A DNA stretch of 64,000 bases from Pseudoalteromonas sp. GCY (GTDB taxonomy: Bacteria > Pseudomonadota > Gammaproteobacteria > Enterobacterales > Alteromonadaceae), in contig NZ_CP068023.1 of assembly GCF_016695175.1 (NCBI RefSeq), forward strand, positions 1,999,501 to 2,063,500, written 5' to 3'. The stretch's first letter is position 1; each line of letters starts with the position of its first letter. The notes under the pieces were generated by a model. That model was not told the origin of the DNA and ran no database searches. It saw only the letters and a program-made list of their open reading frames with translations. Made by a program: the position numbers and the translations under genes. Positions 1 to 9,690 of the stretch are shown piece by piece.

Positions 1-137
1 GCCCACAAAGAAAAATCAACAAAAAGATGATACTTTTCAGCAAAAATAAAAAAAAATTCTAACTGATTTTTTTCTACACAAATTCGTATCTATTATAGCA
101 AAAACACAATATATGGTGTTTTATTTTTTTATCGACA

Positions 138-785
138 CTAAATATGCGATAACGTGTCTAATGGGTTAGTAAGATAGAGATCCGCATGCCAAGACTTAGC
201 TTCAGCTTCAGATGGAATGAATCCCCACATTGCTGCTGCACTAATCATTTTTGCGGATTTTGCAGCAATAATGTCTCGCTCGGCATCTCCAACATAAATA
301 CACTGCTCAGGTAAAACCCCCAATTTTGACGCCACTAACAGTAAAGGCTCAGGATGAGGTTTGGCCACCGCCAGTGTATCTCCGCATACGACTGTCTCGA
401 TCTTTGCAAGTTCAGGGATCTGTTTTAGTAGCGGAAGTGTTAAAAACTCAGGTTTGTTTGTCATGATCCCAACCTGAATCTCTTTTTCTAAAAGTACCGC
501 TAATAACTCACCAATTTGCGCAAAGCATTGGGAATGTACAGATAAATTCGCCAGGTAGTAGTCGAGTACACCCTGACGTAAGACTTGGATGTCGTAGTGC
601 TTTAATGACTCACCAAATCCTACCTGCAACATCGCTGCTACGCCGTTTGAAATCGCACTACTATATACCTGTTTGCCGACAGTAGGCATTTTATTAGCAG
701 TTAAAACGTAGTTTAGTGCAGCTCCCAAGTCATCACTGGTATCCAGCAAGGTGCCGTCTAAATCAAATAGTACCGCTTGGATCAT
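138..785 (-). CDS. HAD-IA phosphatase (Gph/MupP type)
   Basis: A 215-residue haloacid-dehalogenase subfamily IA phosphatase. All four HAD motifs are visible: DLDGTLLDT with nucleophile D8 and acid D10, MTNKP at 108-112, the lysine of AKPHPEP at K142, and GDAERD at 166-171. The start codon overlaps the ubiG stop (ATGA, 782-785), so the two are translationally coupled. Gph dephosphorylates 2-phosphoglycolate. However, in Pseudomonas the HAD gene next to ubiG and near gyrA is mupP, whose product dephosphorylates N-acetylmuramate 6-phosphate in peptidoglycan recycling. Context therefore favours a MupP-like role, but the sequence alone does not settle the substrate. The 137 bases downstream to the window edge are AT-rich with no feature I can name. 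Confidence 0.85.
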   Translation of the reverse strand: MIQAVLFDLDGTLLDTSDDLGAALNYVLTANKMPTVGKQVYSSAISNGVAAMLQVGFGESLKHYDIQVLRQGVLDYYLANLSVHSQCFAQIGELLAVLLEKEIQVGIMTNKPEFLTLPLLKQIPELAKIETVVCGDTLAVAKPHPEPLLLVASKLGVLPEQCIYVGDAERDIIAAKSAKMISAAAMWGFIPSEAEAKSWHADLYLTNPLDTLSHI

Positions 786-1492
786 GCCAGCTTCTCAAAG
801 TGTAGAATGTAGTTAACTGAAACGTCTTTAGTTAAGGTAAATGTTTTGCCGATAGGGTTGTAGTTAATCCCTGTCGCCGCTCTAACTTTGAGGTCGTACT
901 TTTCAGCCCAGTCTATTAAGGTCGAAGGGCGAATAAACTTATCATGCTCATGCGTGCCTTCAGGAACCATTTTAAGCAGTTTTTCTGCGGCGACGATAGC
1001 CAGTAAATACGCTTTTGTAGTTTTATTTAAGGTAGAAAAAAATACATGACCGCCGGGCTTAACTAGCTGTGAGACAGAACGAATAATGGATTCTGGGTCT
1101 GGTACGTGTTCTAACATTTCCATGCAAGTTACTACATCGAATTCACCTTGGTGCAAGGCTGCGAATTCTTCCGCTGGCACTTTTTGATAGTCTACGTTAA
1201 CACCGACCTCTAATGAGTGAAGCTTTGCGACGTTAAGCGGCTCTTGACCCATATCGATACCGGTTGCATTTGCACCTAGCTTAGCCATGCTTTCTGTTAA
1301 AATCCCACCACCACAACCGACATCCAATACTGTTTTTGCAAATAGGCCTTCACATTTATCGTTAATAAAGTCCAACCTCAACGGGTTAATGTCGTGCAAT
1401 GGTTTAAATTCTCCCTCTCTGTCCCACCAGCGCTCTGCTATTTCTTCAAATTTGGCGATTTCATTAGGGTCTACATTTTGATGTTCGGTCAT
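782..1492 (-). CDS. ubiG: Ubiquinone biosynthesis O-methyltransferase UbiG
   Basis: A 236-residue class I SAM-dependent methyltransferase that performs both O-methylations in ubiquinone synthesis. The SAM-binding motif LDVGCGGG lies at residues 56-63. The conserved [13 protein letters not shown] segment near residues 21-33 and the family-typical length support UbiG. The reading frame stays open 37 codons further upstream, but the ATG at 1492 is chosen because GAGGAAG precedes it at the right spacing and the protein then begins with the usual short polar N-terminus. The gene overlaps the downstream HAD phosphatase by four bases and is divergent from gyrA, an arrangement also seen in Pseudomonas. 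Confidence 0.95.
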   Translation of the reverse strand: MTEHQNVDPNEIAKFEEIAERWWDREGEFKPLHDINPLRLDFINDKCEGLFAKTVLDVGCGGGILTESMAKLGANATGIDMGQEPLNVAKLHSLEVGVNVDYQKVPAEEFAALHQGEFDVVTCMEMLEHVPDPESIIRSVSQLVKPGGHVFFSTLNKTTKAYLLAIVAAEKLLKMVPEGTHEHDKFIRPSTLIDWAEKYDLKVRAATGINYNPIGKTFTLTKDVSVNYILHFEKLA

Positions 1493-1519
1493 AAAAAACT
1501 TCCTCGTCGAATTGAGCGC

Positions 1520-1525
1520 ATTATA
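1520..1525 (-). promoter_or_regulatory. Putative -10 box for ubiG
   Basis: A perfect TATAAT read on the minus strand would start transcription near 1513, about 20 bases before the ubiG ATG. The -35 region at normal spacing is poor, so this rests on one hexamer. On the plus strand another TATAAT at 1592-1597 could serve gyrA, also without a good -35. Confidence 0.35.
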
Positions 1526-1757
1526 AAGGGGATTAGATAAAAATAGCACCTGTAAAACGGTAAAAAGTGTGTTAGCATGCTTGACGAATTTTATAATAAA
1601 CAAAGCCCCCGCTGATACTCTGAGGCAATTCGGCTATTTTTTGAAGCGCGTTTAATTGGCGCTTCAGCAGAAAAAGCAATTTGATATTCAGATAGCATCT
1701 CAACACAAGTTGTAGTGTGACACAAAAGGGGTGGACACTGAAGGAAAGTGGAGTCAA

Positions 1758-4430
1758 ATGTCTGATCTCGCCAATGAAATCCTGCCAGTCAATATCGAAG
1801 ATGAATTAAAAAATTCATACCTAGATTATGCAATGAGTGTAATCGTAGGTCGTGCATTACCTGACGTACGTGACGGCCTAAAGCCTGTTCACCGTCGTGT
1901 ATTGTTCGCGATGAATGAACTTAAAAATGACTGGAACAAACCTTATAAAAAGTCAGCTCGTGTAGTTGGTGACGTAATCGGTAAATATCACCCGCATGGT
2001 GATAGTGCGGTTTACGATACTATTGTACGTATGGCTCAGCCTTTCTCTCTACGCTATATGCTCGTAGATGGACAAGGTAACTTTGGTTCTGTCGATGGTG
2101 ACTCTGCAGCTGCGATGCGTTATACCGAAGTACGTATGGCGAAAGTCGCTCACGAGTTACTTGCTGACCTTGAAAAAGAAACCGTTGATTATGTACCAAA
2201 CTACGATGGTACAGAGCAAATTCCAGATGTGTTACCAACTAAAGTGCCTAACTTATTGGTGAATGGTTCATCTGGTATCGCGGTTGGTATGGCGACCAAT
2301 ATTCCACCTCACAACTTAACTGAGGTGATCAATGGCTGTTTGGCTGTGATCCAAAATCCAGACATCACCATTGAAGAGTTAATCGACTATATTCCGGGTC
2401 CTGATTTCCCGACTGCCGCCATCATTAGCGGTAAAAACGGCATTGAACAAGCCTATAAAACAGGCCGTGGTAAGATCTATATCCGCGCGAAAGCTGAAAT
2501 CGAAGTCGATGAAAAAACAAACAAAGAAACTATCATCGTTCATGAAATTCCTTATCAGGTTAACAAAGCAAGACTAATCGAAAAGATTGCAGAGCTTGTT
2601 AAAGACAAAAAGGTTGAAGGGATCAGTGCACTACGCGACGAGTCGGATAAAGACGGTATGCGTATTGTTATTGAAATCAAACGCGGTGAAGTAGGTGAGG
2701 TTGTACTAAACAACCTATACGCACAAACACAACTACAAACTGTGTTTGGCATTAATATGGTTGCACTAGACAACAACCAGCCTAAGTGTTTCAACCTGAA
2801 AGAAATGCTTGATGCGTTTATTATTCACCGTCGTGAAGTCGTAACGCGTCGTACTGTATTTGACCTTCGTAAGGCTAGAGACAGAGCGCATACGCTTGAA
2901 GGCCTCGCAATTGCGCTAGCCAACATTGACCCGATCATTGAGCTTATTCGTAAGTCACCAACACCAGCGGAAGCGAAAGCGGCGCTAACTGCGCGAGCTT
3001 GGGATCTTGGTAACGTTAAATCAATGCTTGAGCGTACTGGCGAAGAAAATGTTGCACGTCCAGATTGGTTAGCGGAAGAATTAGGGATCCGTGATGGTCA
3101 GTACTATTTGTCTGAGCAACAAGCCCAAGCAATCCTAGACTTAAGACTACACAAATTAACGGGTCTTGAGCACGAGAAAATTCTAGCAGAATACAAAGAA
3201 CTACTCGATCTTATCGCTGAACTACTGTACATCCTTTCTACTCCAGAGCGTTTGATGGAAGTGATCCGCGATGAGTTAGTTGAAATCAAAGAAACGTATG
3301 GTGATGAGCGTCGCACAGAGATCACTGCTGCTGCGCACGATATCAGTTTAGAAGATTTGATCAACGAAGAAGACGTTGTAGTTACGCTTTCTCACGAAGG
3401 CTATGTGAAGTATCAACCTCTTAGCGATTACGAAGCTCAGCGTCGTGGTGGTAAAGGGCGATCTGCAACTAAGATGAAAGATGAAGACTTTATCGAACGT
3501 CTACTCGTTGCAAATACTCACGATACAATTCTTTGTTTCTCCACTTCTGGCCGCTTGTATTGGTTGAAAGTTTACCAGCTGCCGCTTGCATCACGTGCTG
3601 CGCGCGGAAAGCCAATTGTCAACTTGTTACCACTCGAAGCTGATGAGCGTATTACGACAATTTTACCGGTTCGTGAATACGAAGAAGATAAGTTTATCGT
3701 CATGGCGACGGCAAGTGGTATCGTTAAGAAAACACCTTTGACTGCATACAGCCGTCAGCGTGCAAGTGGTATTATTGCTATTAACTTGAACGAAGGCGAT
3801 AGCCTGATCGGTGCTAACATCACCACAGGTGAAAATGACATTATGCTATTTACTGAGCATGGTAAAGTTGTACGCTTTAACGAGAAGCAGCGAGATTCAG
3901 AAACAGGTGAAGTGAAGTGTGATCCTGAAACTGGCGAAGAAATGTTGGCTTTACGTCCGATGGGCCGTACAGCAACAGGTGTTCGTGGTATCAAGATGCC
4001 AGATGACGTGAAAGTGGTATCACTAATCGTACCACAAGGCGATGGTGCAATCTTGACCGTAACTGAAAATGGTTATGGTAAGCGTACACCACTTGCAGAG
4101 TACCCAGCGAAGAGCCGTGCAACACAAGGTGTTGTGTCAATCAAAGTAACAGAAAGAAATGGCTCTGTGGTTGGCGCGGTTCAAGTTGATGACAACGATG
4201 AAATCATGTTGATCTCAAACCGCGGTACGCTAGTTAGAACGCGTGTAAATGAAGTTTCTACGGTAGGCCGTAACACCCAAGGTGTTATTCTGATCCGTAC
4301 GATGGAAGAAGAAAAGGTCGTTGGCCTTCAACGCATCGAAGAAATTGAAGTGGAAGCGTTGCCTGAAGGTGACGTTGCAGAGCTTGAAGGTGAAGCAACA
4401 CCTGCTGCGGAACCTGACGCAGAGGAATAA
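1758..4430 (+). CDS. gyrA: DNA gyrase subunit A
   Basis: Breakage-reunion subunit of gyrase, 890 residues. Catalytic Y122 in AAMRYTEVR lines up with the E. coli numbering. The quinolone-resistance region has the sensitive-type S83 and D87 ([10 protein letters not shown]). The GyrA box QRRGGKG at about 561-567 starts the C-terminal DNA-wrapping domain, and the protein ends in an acidic tail. The frame is open nine codons further upstream, but the ATG at 1758 gives the canonical MSDLANEI start, with a GGAG-containing stretch just before it. The gene is divergent from ubiG. Its terminator hairpin has been interrupted by an IS element. Confidence 0.98.
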   Translation: MSDLANEILPVNIEDELKNSYLDYAMSVIVGRALPDVRDGLKPVHRRVLFAMNELKNDWNKPYKKSARVVGDVIGKYHPHGDSAVYDTIVRMAQPFSLRYMLVDGQGNFGSVDGDSAAAMRYTEVRMAKVAHELLADLEKETVDYVPNYDGTEQIPDVLPTKVPNLLVNGSSGIAVGMATNIPPHNLTEVINGCLAVIQNPDITIEELIDYIPGPDFPTAAIISGKNGIEQAYKTGRGKIYIRAKAEIEVDEKTNKETIIVHEIPYQVNKARLIEKIAELVKDKKVEGISALRDESDKDGMRIVIEIKRGEVGEVVLNNLYAQTQLQTVFGINMVALDNNQPKCFNLKEMLDAFIIHRREVVTRRTVFDLRKARDRAHTLEGLAIALANIDPIIELIRKSPTPAEAKAALTARAWDLGNVKSMLERTGEENVARPDWLAEELGIRDGQYYLSEQQAQAILDLRLHKLTGLEHEKILAEYKELLDLIAELLYILSTPERLMEVIRDELVEIKETYGDERRTEITAAAHDISLEDLINEEDVVVTLSHEGYVKYQPLSDYEAQRRGGKGRSATKMKDEDFIERLLVANTHDTILCFSTSGRLYWLKVYQLPLASRAARGKPIVNLLPLEADERITTILPVREYEEDKFIVMATASGIVKKTPLTAYSRQRASGIIAINLNEGDSLIGANITTGENDIMLFTEHGKVVRFNEKQRDSETGEVKCDPETGEEMLALRPMGRTATGVRGIKMPDDVKVVSLIVPQGDGAILTVTENGYGKRTPLAEYPAKSRATQGVVSIKVTERNGSVVGAVQVDDNDEIMLISNRGTLVRTRVNEVSTVGRNTQGVILIRTMEEEKVVGLQRIEEIEVEALPEGDVAELEGEATPAAEPDAEE

Positions 4431-4448
4431 AAAATCCTACCCAAAAAA

Positions 4449-4466
4449 AAGCGACTTCGGTCGCTT
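4449..4466 (+). repeat. gyrA terminator hairpin, left copy (direct repeat flanking IS)
   Basis: An 18-base palindromic stem-loop, AAGCGAC-TTCG-GTCGCTT, follows an A-run just after the gyrA stop. An identical 18 bases occur at 6068-6085 on the far side of the IS. This left copy lacks a T-tract because the IS starts immediately after it. It can be read as a target-site duplication made of the whole hairpin. Confidence 0.75.
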
Positions 4467-4541
4467 CAGACTGTTGAAAAAGGGCTGGACACAGATCTAG
4501 CCCTTTGATCTAATAAGCGTAGTGAGTTTAGGGAGTTCACC

Positions 4542-5888
4542 ATGCTTAAAGACAAAACCCCTCAGCAATATGAACTAGAAATGGTCGCTATCGACCAATT
4601 GGTTCCAAAAGACCATTTAGTTCGCCTGATTGACCTTGCGATTGATTTCGAATTCATCCGCGATGAAGTCACCCATCTCTACTGTAAAAACAATGGTCGC
4701 CCAGCGGTTGACCCAGTGCGAATGTTCAAGATTTTATTTCTTGGATACCTGTTTGGCATTCAAAGCGAGCGTCGCTTGATTAAGGAAATCCAAGTCAATG
4801 TCGCATATCGTTGGTTTTTAGGTATGGGACTAGCTGAAGATGTCATCCACCACTCGACGCTAAGCCAAAACCGCATAAAGCGCTTTAAAGACAGCAACAT
4901 TTATCAATCCATCTTCGATAACATTGTCCGCCAAGCGATGAAGCAAAAACTCATAGGTGGCTATAGCTTATTTGCTGACAGTACACACCTCAAAGCCAAT
5001 GCCAATAAAAAGCGCTATGACATAGAAGACTTAAAAGTCAGTCCTTCAGTGTATGTAGAGCAATTGAACGAAGCGGTACTGCAAGACCGGGAGGATGAAG
5101 GAAAAAAGCCCCTGAAGTGTAAGGAAGAAACACCTTGCACAAAACCAACCAAAGTCAGCCGCACCGACCCAGATAGCGGGTTTATGGTACGGGATGAAAA
5201 GCCAAAAGGGTTCTTCTATCTAGACCATCGAATTGTGGATGGTAAACACGGCATTATTGTTGACACACACGCCACCGCAGGCAATGTCCATGACTCACAA
5301 CCTATTATCTGTCGACTCGACAGAGCGCTCGATACCTTTGAGATAAACCCTATCGCGGTTGGGCTAGATGCAGGCTATTTTACCGCCGCGGTATGCCACA
5401 ATCTGGAAGAAAGGCAATTAGTTGGCGTGCTGGGATACCGAAGACCAAATAAAAAGAAAGGCTACTTCGCCAAACGTGAGTATCAATATCAAGCCGATAC
5501 AGATACTTACCTGTGCCCGCAAGGTGAAACTCTAATCTACAAAACAACAAGCCGAACAGGCTATCGTCACTATCATTCCGACTCAAGAAAATGTGGACGC
5601 TGTCCAGTCAGAAATCAATGCACAGCCAGTAAAAATCAAACCAAAGTTATAACGCGGCATGTTTGGCAATCAAGCGTAGAAAACGCCAATGCGATTAGGC
5701 TGAGCGACTGGGGTAAAAAGCTCTATCGACGACGAGCCGAAACGGTGGAAAGAAGCTTCGCTGATGCGAAACAACATCATGGACATCGCTACTGCAGATA
5801 TAGAGGCCTGCCAAAAGTGACCGCGCAGTGCTTGTTAGCAGCGGCATGTCAAAATATGAAGAAAATGGCGCTCATGGCTGCACACTAG
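4542..5888 (+). CDS. IS1182-family DDE transposase
   Basis: A 448-residue transposase with an N-terminal DUF772-like domain followed by a DDE catalytic domain. Likely catalytic residues are D146 (FADSTHLKA), D276 (GLDAGYF) and E403 (ETVERSFAD). A cysteine cluster (CGRCPVRNQC, around residues 350-360) fits the zinc-ribbon insertion of this family. The ATG follows GGGAG at good spacing. The frame is intact, so the element may be active. It is oriented like gyrA, and the left copy of the gyrA hairpin lacks a T-tract, so some read-through into it is possible. Confidence 0.9.
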   Translation: MLKDKTPQQYELEMVAIDQLVPKDHLVRLIDLAIDFEFIRDEVTHLYCKNNGRPAVDPVRMFKILFLGYLFGIQSERRLIKEIQVNVAYRWFLGMGLAEDVIHHSTLSQNRIKRFKDSNIYQSIFDNIVRQAMKQKLIGGYSLFADSTHLKANANKKRYDIEDLKVSPSVYVEQLNEAVLQDREDEGKKPLKCKEETPCTKPTKVSRTDPDSGFMVRDEKPKGFFYLDHRIVDGKHGIIVDTHATAGNVHDSQPIICRLDRALDTFEINPIAVGLDAGYFTAAVCHNLEERQLVGVLGYRRPNKKKGYFAKREYQYQADTDTYLCPQGETLIYKTTSRTGYRHYHSDSRKCGRCPVRNQCTASKNQTKVITRHVWQSSVENANAIRLSDWGKKLYRRRAETVERSFADAKQHHGHRYCRYRGLPKVTAQCLLAAACQNMKKMALMAAH

Positions 5889-6029
5889 CAAAAAACCTCG
5901 AAAACTCCCCCCTAAAAGCCCTCAAAACGACCTTGGACACACCAAATCATAATAATTAGCCTAGCCAACACAAAAAAACCAACGCTGAAACTTACGGCAG
6001 AGAAAACTGCTCCAACAACTGGGAAAAAT

Positions 6030-6055
6030 AAACCCCGCTTAAAAAAGCGGGGTTT
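6030..6055 (+). terminator. Terminator at the IS right end
   Basis: An 11-base perfect stem (AAACCCCGCTT with AAGCGGGGTTT) around an AAAA loop lies after the transposase and just inside the right inverted repeat. The arms end in A and T runs, so it could work in both directions. Confidence 0.8.
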
Positions 6056-6067
6056 ATCATCAATCTG

Positions 6068-6090
6068 AAGCGACTTCGGTCGCTTTTTTT
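6068..6090 (+). terminator. gyrA terminator hairpin, right copy with T-tract
   Basis: The 18-base hairpin of the gyrA terminator is repeated here, followed by a run of seven T. This was probably the original gyrA terminator position before the IS inserted, and only this copy keeps the T-tract. Confidence 0.75.
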
Positions 6091-6164
6091 CTTTCTGTCA
6101 ATTTTTTCAATCTGTTCCTCTATGACAAGAGCCAGAAGCCTGATAAATTAAGGCGACCAACAAT

Positions 6165-6233
6165 CCGACGTTTTAGTCGGGCAGCCCACTGTTCATCCAA
6201 AAAGTCATGAGAATAACGCTATTCTTTGGATGA
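6165..6233 (+). promoter_or_regulatory. Hairpins in the serC leader
   Basis: Two inverted repeats precede serC. A small one has CCGAC (6165-6169) pairing with GTCGG (6176-6180). A larger one has TCATCCAAA (6193-6201) pairing with TTTGGATGA (6225-6233), with an inner stem GAATA-ACGC-TATTC. The second ends 27 bases before the serC ATG. No T-tract follows, so a leader structure or a protein-binding site is more likely than a terminator. Its role is unknown. Confidence 0.4.
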
Positions 6234-6260
6234 TCTAGATTATTTGGAATGAGGAAAAAT

Positions 6261-7343
6261 ATGACGGTTTATAATTTTTGCGCGGGTCCTGCGATGTTAC
6301 CTGTTGAAGTTATGAAAAAAGCGCAAAAAGAATTTCTAGATTGGCAAAATCTTGGTGTTTCAGTGATGGAAGTGAGCCATCGCTCGGCACCGTATCTCGA
6401 AATGGCAAAGCAATGCGAAGCAAGCTTACGTCGTTTGATGAACATCTCTGATGAATTTGAAGTCTTGTTTATGCATGGTGGTGGTCGAGGTCACTTTGCT
6501 GCTGTGCCGCTAAACCTACATGTAGATGGTGTACCTGGCGTATATATCGAAAACGGTATCTGGTCTACTGGCGCGACGAAAGAAGGTGAAAAATTCACGC
6601 AAACGCATGCAATTAATATTCGTACTGACGAAAATGGTCAATTCGACATTTTACCTGTCTCCGAGTGGAAGTTACCAGAAAACGCTTCATATATTCACTA
6701 TTGTCCAAACGAAACCATCGACGGTATCGAGATATTTGACGTTCCAAAGCATGCAACCGCGCCAATTGTAGCGGACATGTCTTCCAATATTTTATCTCGT
6801 GAAATTAACGTCGATGACTTTGATTTGATCTATGCTGGTGCGCAAAAAAATATCGGTCCTTCGGGCCTCAGTATCGCCATTGTACGTAAGGCTTTATTGA
6901 AGCGTGAAGGGCTGCCAAGACCTGCCATCCTTGATTACGCCATTGAGGCTGATCAGCAAAGCATGTACAACACACCACCAACATTTGCATGGTATCTTGC
7001 GTTTGAGGTGTTCAAGTATCTCGAAAGCATTGGTGGTGTTAAAGCCATGGAAGCGCACAATCAAGAAAAAGCAGCCATTTTATACGATTATATTGATGGC
7101 TCTGACTTCTATTCAAACAAAGTTGCAAAACATTGTCGCTCATTGATGAATGTACCATTTTGGTTAAATGATGACAGCCTAAATGCTAAATTCTTGGCAG
7201 AGGCAGAACAAAACGGTTTAATTGCACTTGAAGGCCACCGTTTTGTTGGCGGTATGCGAGCTAGTATATACAACGCCATGCCAATTGAAGGGATCAAAGC
7301 GTTAGTTGCATTTATGGATAAATTCGCACGGGAGAACAGTTGA
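6261..7343 (+). CDS. serC: Phosphoserine aminotransferase
   Basis: A PLP-dependent class V aminotransferase of 360 residues that converts 3-phosphohydroxypyruvate to phosphoserine for serine synthesis and also acts in pyridoxal phosphate synthesis. The start [11 protein letters not shown] and the PLP lysine in [11 protein letters not shown] (about K196) are characteristic. The frame begins four codons earlier, but the GAGG at 6251-6254 selects the ATG at 6261. The stop overlaps the aroA start (TGATG), so the pair is an operon. Confidence 0.97.
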   Translation: MTVYNFCAGPAMLPVEVMKKAQKEFLDWQNLGVSVMEVSHRSAPYLEMAKQCEASLRRLMNISDEFEVLFMHGGGRGHFAAVPLNLHVDGVPGVYIENGIWSTGATKEGEKFTQTHAINIRTDENGQFDILPVSEWKLPENASYIHYCPNETIDGIEIFDVPKHATAPIVADMSSNILSREINVDDFDLIYAGAQKNIGPSGLSIAIVRKALLKREGLPRPAILDYAIEADQQSMYNTPPTFAWYLAFEVFKYLESIGGVKAMEAHNQEKAAILYDYIDGSDFYSNKVAKHCRSLMNVPFWLNDDSLNAKFLAEAEQNGLIALEGHRFVGGMRASIYNAMPIEGIKALVAFMDKFARENS

Positions 7344-8623
7344 TGGAACAATTGACCCTCAAGCCTATTACTAAAGTCAGTGGCAGTGTGACGCTACCTG
7401 GCTCTAAAAGCTTATCAAATCGTATTTTGTTGCTTGCAGCGTTGTGCGAAGGCACGACAAAAGTGACGAATTTATTGGATAGCGATGACATCCGCCATAT
7501 GTTAGGCGCATTGTCTCAGTTAGGCGTTGAAGTAACGTTAGAAGACGATAATACGGTGGCACTGGTCAAAGGAAATGGTGGCACCTTTAACACCCCTGTT
7601 GAGCCGCTATTTTTAGGCAATGCGGGTACAGCATATCGACCATTAACTGCAGTGCTTGCAGCTATACCCGGTGATTATGAACTGATTGGTGAGCCACGAA
7701 TGGAAGAGCGCCCAATTGGCCATCTTGTTGATGCCATGCAAACGCTTGGTGCAGATATTCAATATCTCAAAAATAAAGACTACCCGCCGTTAAAAATTGC
7801 AGGTAAGCAACTTGCTGGTGGTGAAGTTGAGATTGATGGCAGTATCTCAAGCCAATTCTTAACTGCATTATTGATGGCAGCACCGCTTTTTAGTGGCGAT
7901 ACGAATATTGCGATTAAAGGTGAACTGGTTTCAAAGCCTTATATTGATATTACCATTGGCGTGATGGCGCACTTTGGGGTGCATGTCGAAAACCACGATT
8001 ACCAGCATTTTGTGGTAAAAGCAGGCCAGCAGTATCAATCTCCTGGAACACTTATGGTCGAAGGGGATGCCTCGTCAGCCTCTTATTTCATCGCAGCAGC
8101 TGCAATTGCAGGTGGTGAAATTGAGATAAAGGGAGTGGGTAAACAAAGTGTGCAAGGTGATATCGGCTTTGCCAAAGTGATGGAACAAGTCGGTGCAAAC
8201 ATTGATTGGCATGATGAGCGTATCGTTGTCCGAAAAGGTGAGCTAAATGGTGTGGACATTGACGCCAATGCTATCCCCGATGCGGCGATGACGCTTGCAA
8301 CCGTAGCGCTATTCGCAAAAGGTAAAACGGCAATTCGTAATATCTACAATTGGCGCGTGAAAGAAACCGATAGGCTAGCTGCCATGGCGACTGAACTTAA
8401 AAAAGTAGGCGCAGAAGTGGTAGAAGGGCACGACTTTATCGAAGTTACGCCACCGGCCAATTTTAATTTCACGGATGTAGATACATATAATGACCACCGT
8501 ATTGCGATGTGTTTTTCGATGGTAGCAGTGGGCGGTCAAGCGATCACGATTAACGACCCTAAATGTACGGCAAAAACTTTCCCAACCTATTTTTCAGTGT
8601 TAGAAAGCATTAGTCAGTATTAA
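7343..8623 (+). CDS. aroA: 3-phosphoshikimate 1-carboxyvinyltransferase (EPSP synthase)
   Basis: The enzyme joins shikimate 3-phosphate and phosphoenolpyruvate in chorismate synthesis; 426 residues. Family motifs are present: [10 protein letters not shown] near the N-terminus, [26 protein letters not shown] with the catalytic aspartate, and TYNDHRIAM. It looks like the common bacterial class I form. The ATG at 7343 overlaps the serC stop. The pheA, hisC and tyrA genes found between serC and aroA in Pseudomonas are absent here. Confidence 0.97.
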   Translation: MEQLTLKPITKVSGSVTLPGSKSLSNRILLLAALCEGTTKVTNLLDSDDIRHMLGALSQLGVEVTLEDDNTVALVKGNGGTFNTPVEPLFLGNAGTAYRPLTAVLAAIPGDYELIGEPRMEERPIGHLVDAMQTLGADIQYLKNKDYPPLKIAGKQLAGGEVEIDGSISSQFLTALLMAAPLFSGDTNIAIKGELVSKPYIDITIGVMAHFGVHVENHDYQHFVVKAGQQYQSPGTLMVEGDASSASYFIAAAAIAGGEIEIKGVGKQSVQGDIGFAKVMEQVGANIDWHDERIVVRKGELNGVDIDANAIPDAAMTLATVALFAKGKTAIRNIYNWRVKETDRLAAMATELKKVGAEVVEGHDFIEVTPPANFNFTDVDTYNDHRIAMCFSMVAVGGQAITINDPKCTAKTFPTYFSVLESISQY

Positions 8624-8631
8624 TTTCATCA

Positions 8632-8657
8632 AAGGTGTTGAAGATATTCAGCACCTT
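8632..8657 (+). terminator. Putative terminator after aroA
   Basis: An 11-base stem (AAGGTGTTGAA with TTCAGCACCTT, one G-T pair) closes a GATA loop nine bases after the aroA stop. The following sequence is A/T-rich without a clean T-run. The rest of the 8624-8876 gap holds a possible -10 (TATACT, 8830-8835) for cmk but no convincing -35. Confidence 0.5.
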
Positions 8658-8876
8658 AAAATCTTCTCTAAAATAGTCATCATAACAAAGTCAAATACGC
8701 GCATATTTGACTGAATTTTATCCAGCCAAAGCCAGTCAGCACCTGACATTTAGTGCCTTTCACTGTACTAATAATTTGAGATATAACAAAAAATGACAGG
8801 TAAATAAGGATATATTCAGCAAATTGACGTATACTATGCGCCGTCAAATTCAGGTGAGCATTTTTAGGAGGTCTAA

Positions 8877-9593
8877 ATGCAGGCAGCTATGCCAGTTATC
8901 ACCGTAGACGGCCCAAGTGGTTCAGGCAAAGGAACTGTTTGTCGCTTGTTAGCTGAAACATTAAATTGGGAAGTGTTGGATAGCGGTGCGATTTATCGCG
9001 TGCTTTCGTTAGCAGCATTACACCACCAAATTGCAACTGATAACGAAGAGGGGTTGGTCCCACTCGCTGCCAATTTGGATGTACAATTTTCTATCGATAA
9101 AGAAACTAAAAAAAGCAAAATTGTACTTGAAGGTGAAGATGTTACTAACACCATTCGCAATGAAGAAGTCGGCGCAGCAGCGTCAAAAATTGCGGCGCTA
9201 CCTCGAGTGAGAGAAGCATTATTACGACGTCAGCGCGCTTTTAGAACTGAAGTTGGCTTAATTGCAGATGGACGTGATATGGGAACGGTGGTGTTCCCTG
9301 ATGCTGAACTTAAAATTTATTTGACTGCAAGTGCAGAAGAACGTGCTCGCAGGCGATTTGTTGAGTTGAATGAGAAAGGCCATGATGTTACACTAAGTGG
9401 TCTGTTAGAAGACATTAAAGCTCGCGATGATCGCGATATGAATCGCAAGGTTGCCCCATTAGTTCCTGCTAGCGATGCGATAGTTGTTGATACAACTGAG
9501 CATAATGCTGAGCAAGTGTTCAAACAGGTTATGTCTTTTATTCAAGACGCCATTGTGGCAGGTAAACTTCCAAAAAGTTGTTTACCTAAGTAA
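8877..9593 (+). CDS. cmk: Cytidylate kinase
   Basis: Phosphorylates CMP and dCMP; 238 residues, slightly longer than E. coli Cmk. The P-loop GPSGSGKGT is at residues 12-20, DSGAIYR follows near residue 37, and the [14 protein letters not shown] segment is typical of the family. AGGAGG at 8866-8871 fixes the ATG at 8877. cmk directly precedes rpsA, an almost universal gammaproteobacterial neighbourhood. Confidence 0.97.
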   Translation: MQAAMPVITVDGPSGSGKGTVCRLLAETLNWEVLDSGAIYRVLSLAALHHQIATDNEEGLVPLAANLDVQFSIDKETKKSKIVLEGEDVTNTIRNEEVGAAASKIAALPRVREALLRRQRAFRTEVGLIADGRDMGTVVFPDAELKIYLTASAEERARRRFVELNEKGHDVTLSGLLEDIKARDDRDMNRKVAPLVPASDAIVVDTTEHNAEQVFKQVMSFIQDAIVAGKLPKSCLPK

Positions 9594-9632
9594 TTTTTTA
9601 ATGACACAGGCAGGAAGCTAGTGTTTATTTAA

Positions 9633-9653
9633 CAACCCCATGCAGCATGGTTG
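9633..9653 (+). promoter_or_regulatory. Small hairpin in the rpsA leader
   Basis: CAAC (9633-9636) pairs with GTTG (9650-9653) and CATG (9639-9642) with CATG (9646-9649), with a CC bulge and a CAG loop, about 40 bases before the rpsA ATG. In E. coli and other gammaproteobacteria the rpsA leader folds into hairpins used for S1 autoregulation. This could be one of them, but a single weak stem is thin evidence. Confidence 0.3.
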
Positions 9654-9690
9654 CTAATTGGTAATTTAACTTTATAGAGACGTATTTAGT

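Larger units (their letters stand above)
4467..6067 (+). mobile_element. IS1182-type insertion sequence, 1601 bp
   Basis: The element is bounded by imperfect terminal inverted repeats: CAGACTGTTGAAAAA on the left and CAGATTGATGATAAA as the reverse complement of the right end, 12 of 15 matching. It contains one intact transposase gene, an internal hairpin upstream of it (arms AAAGGGCT and AGCCCTTT around 4480-4507) and a terminator after it. The element lies exactly between two identical copies of the gyrA terminator hairpin. Because the hairpin is palindromic, the exact end could also be placed inside it. Confidence 0.8.
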
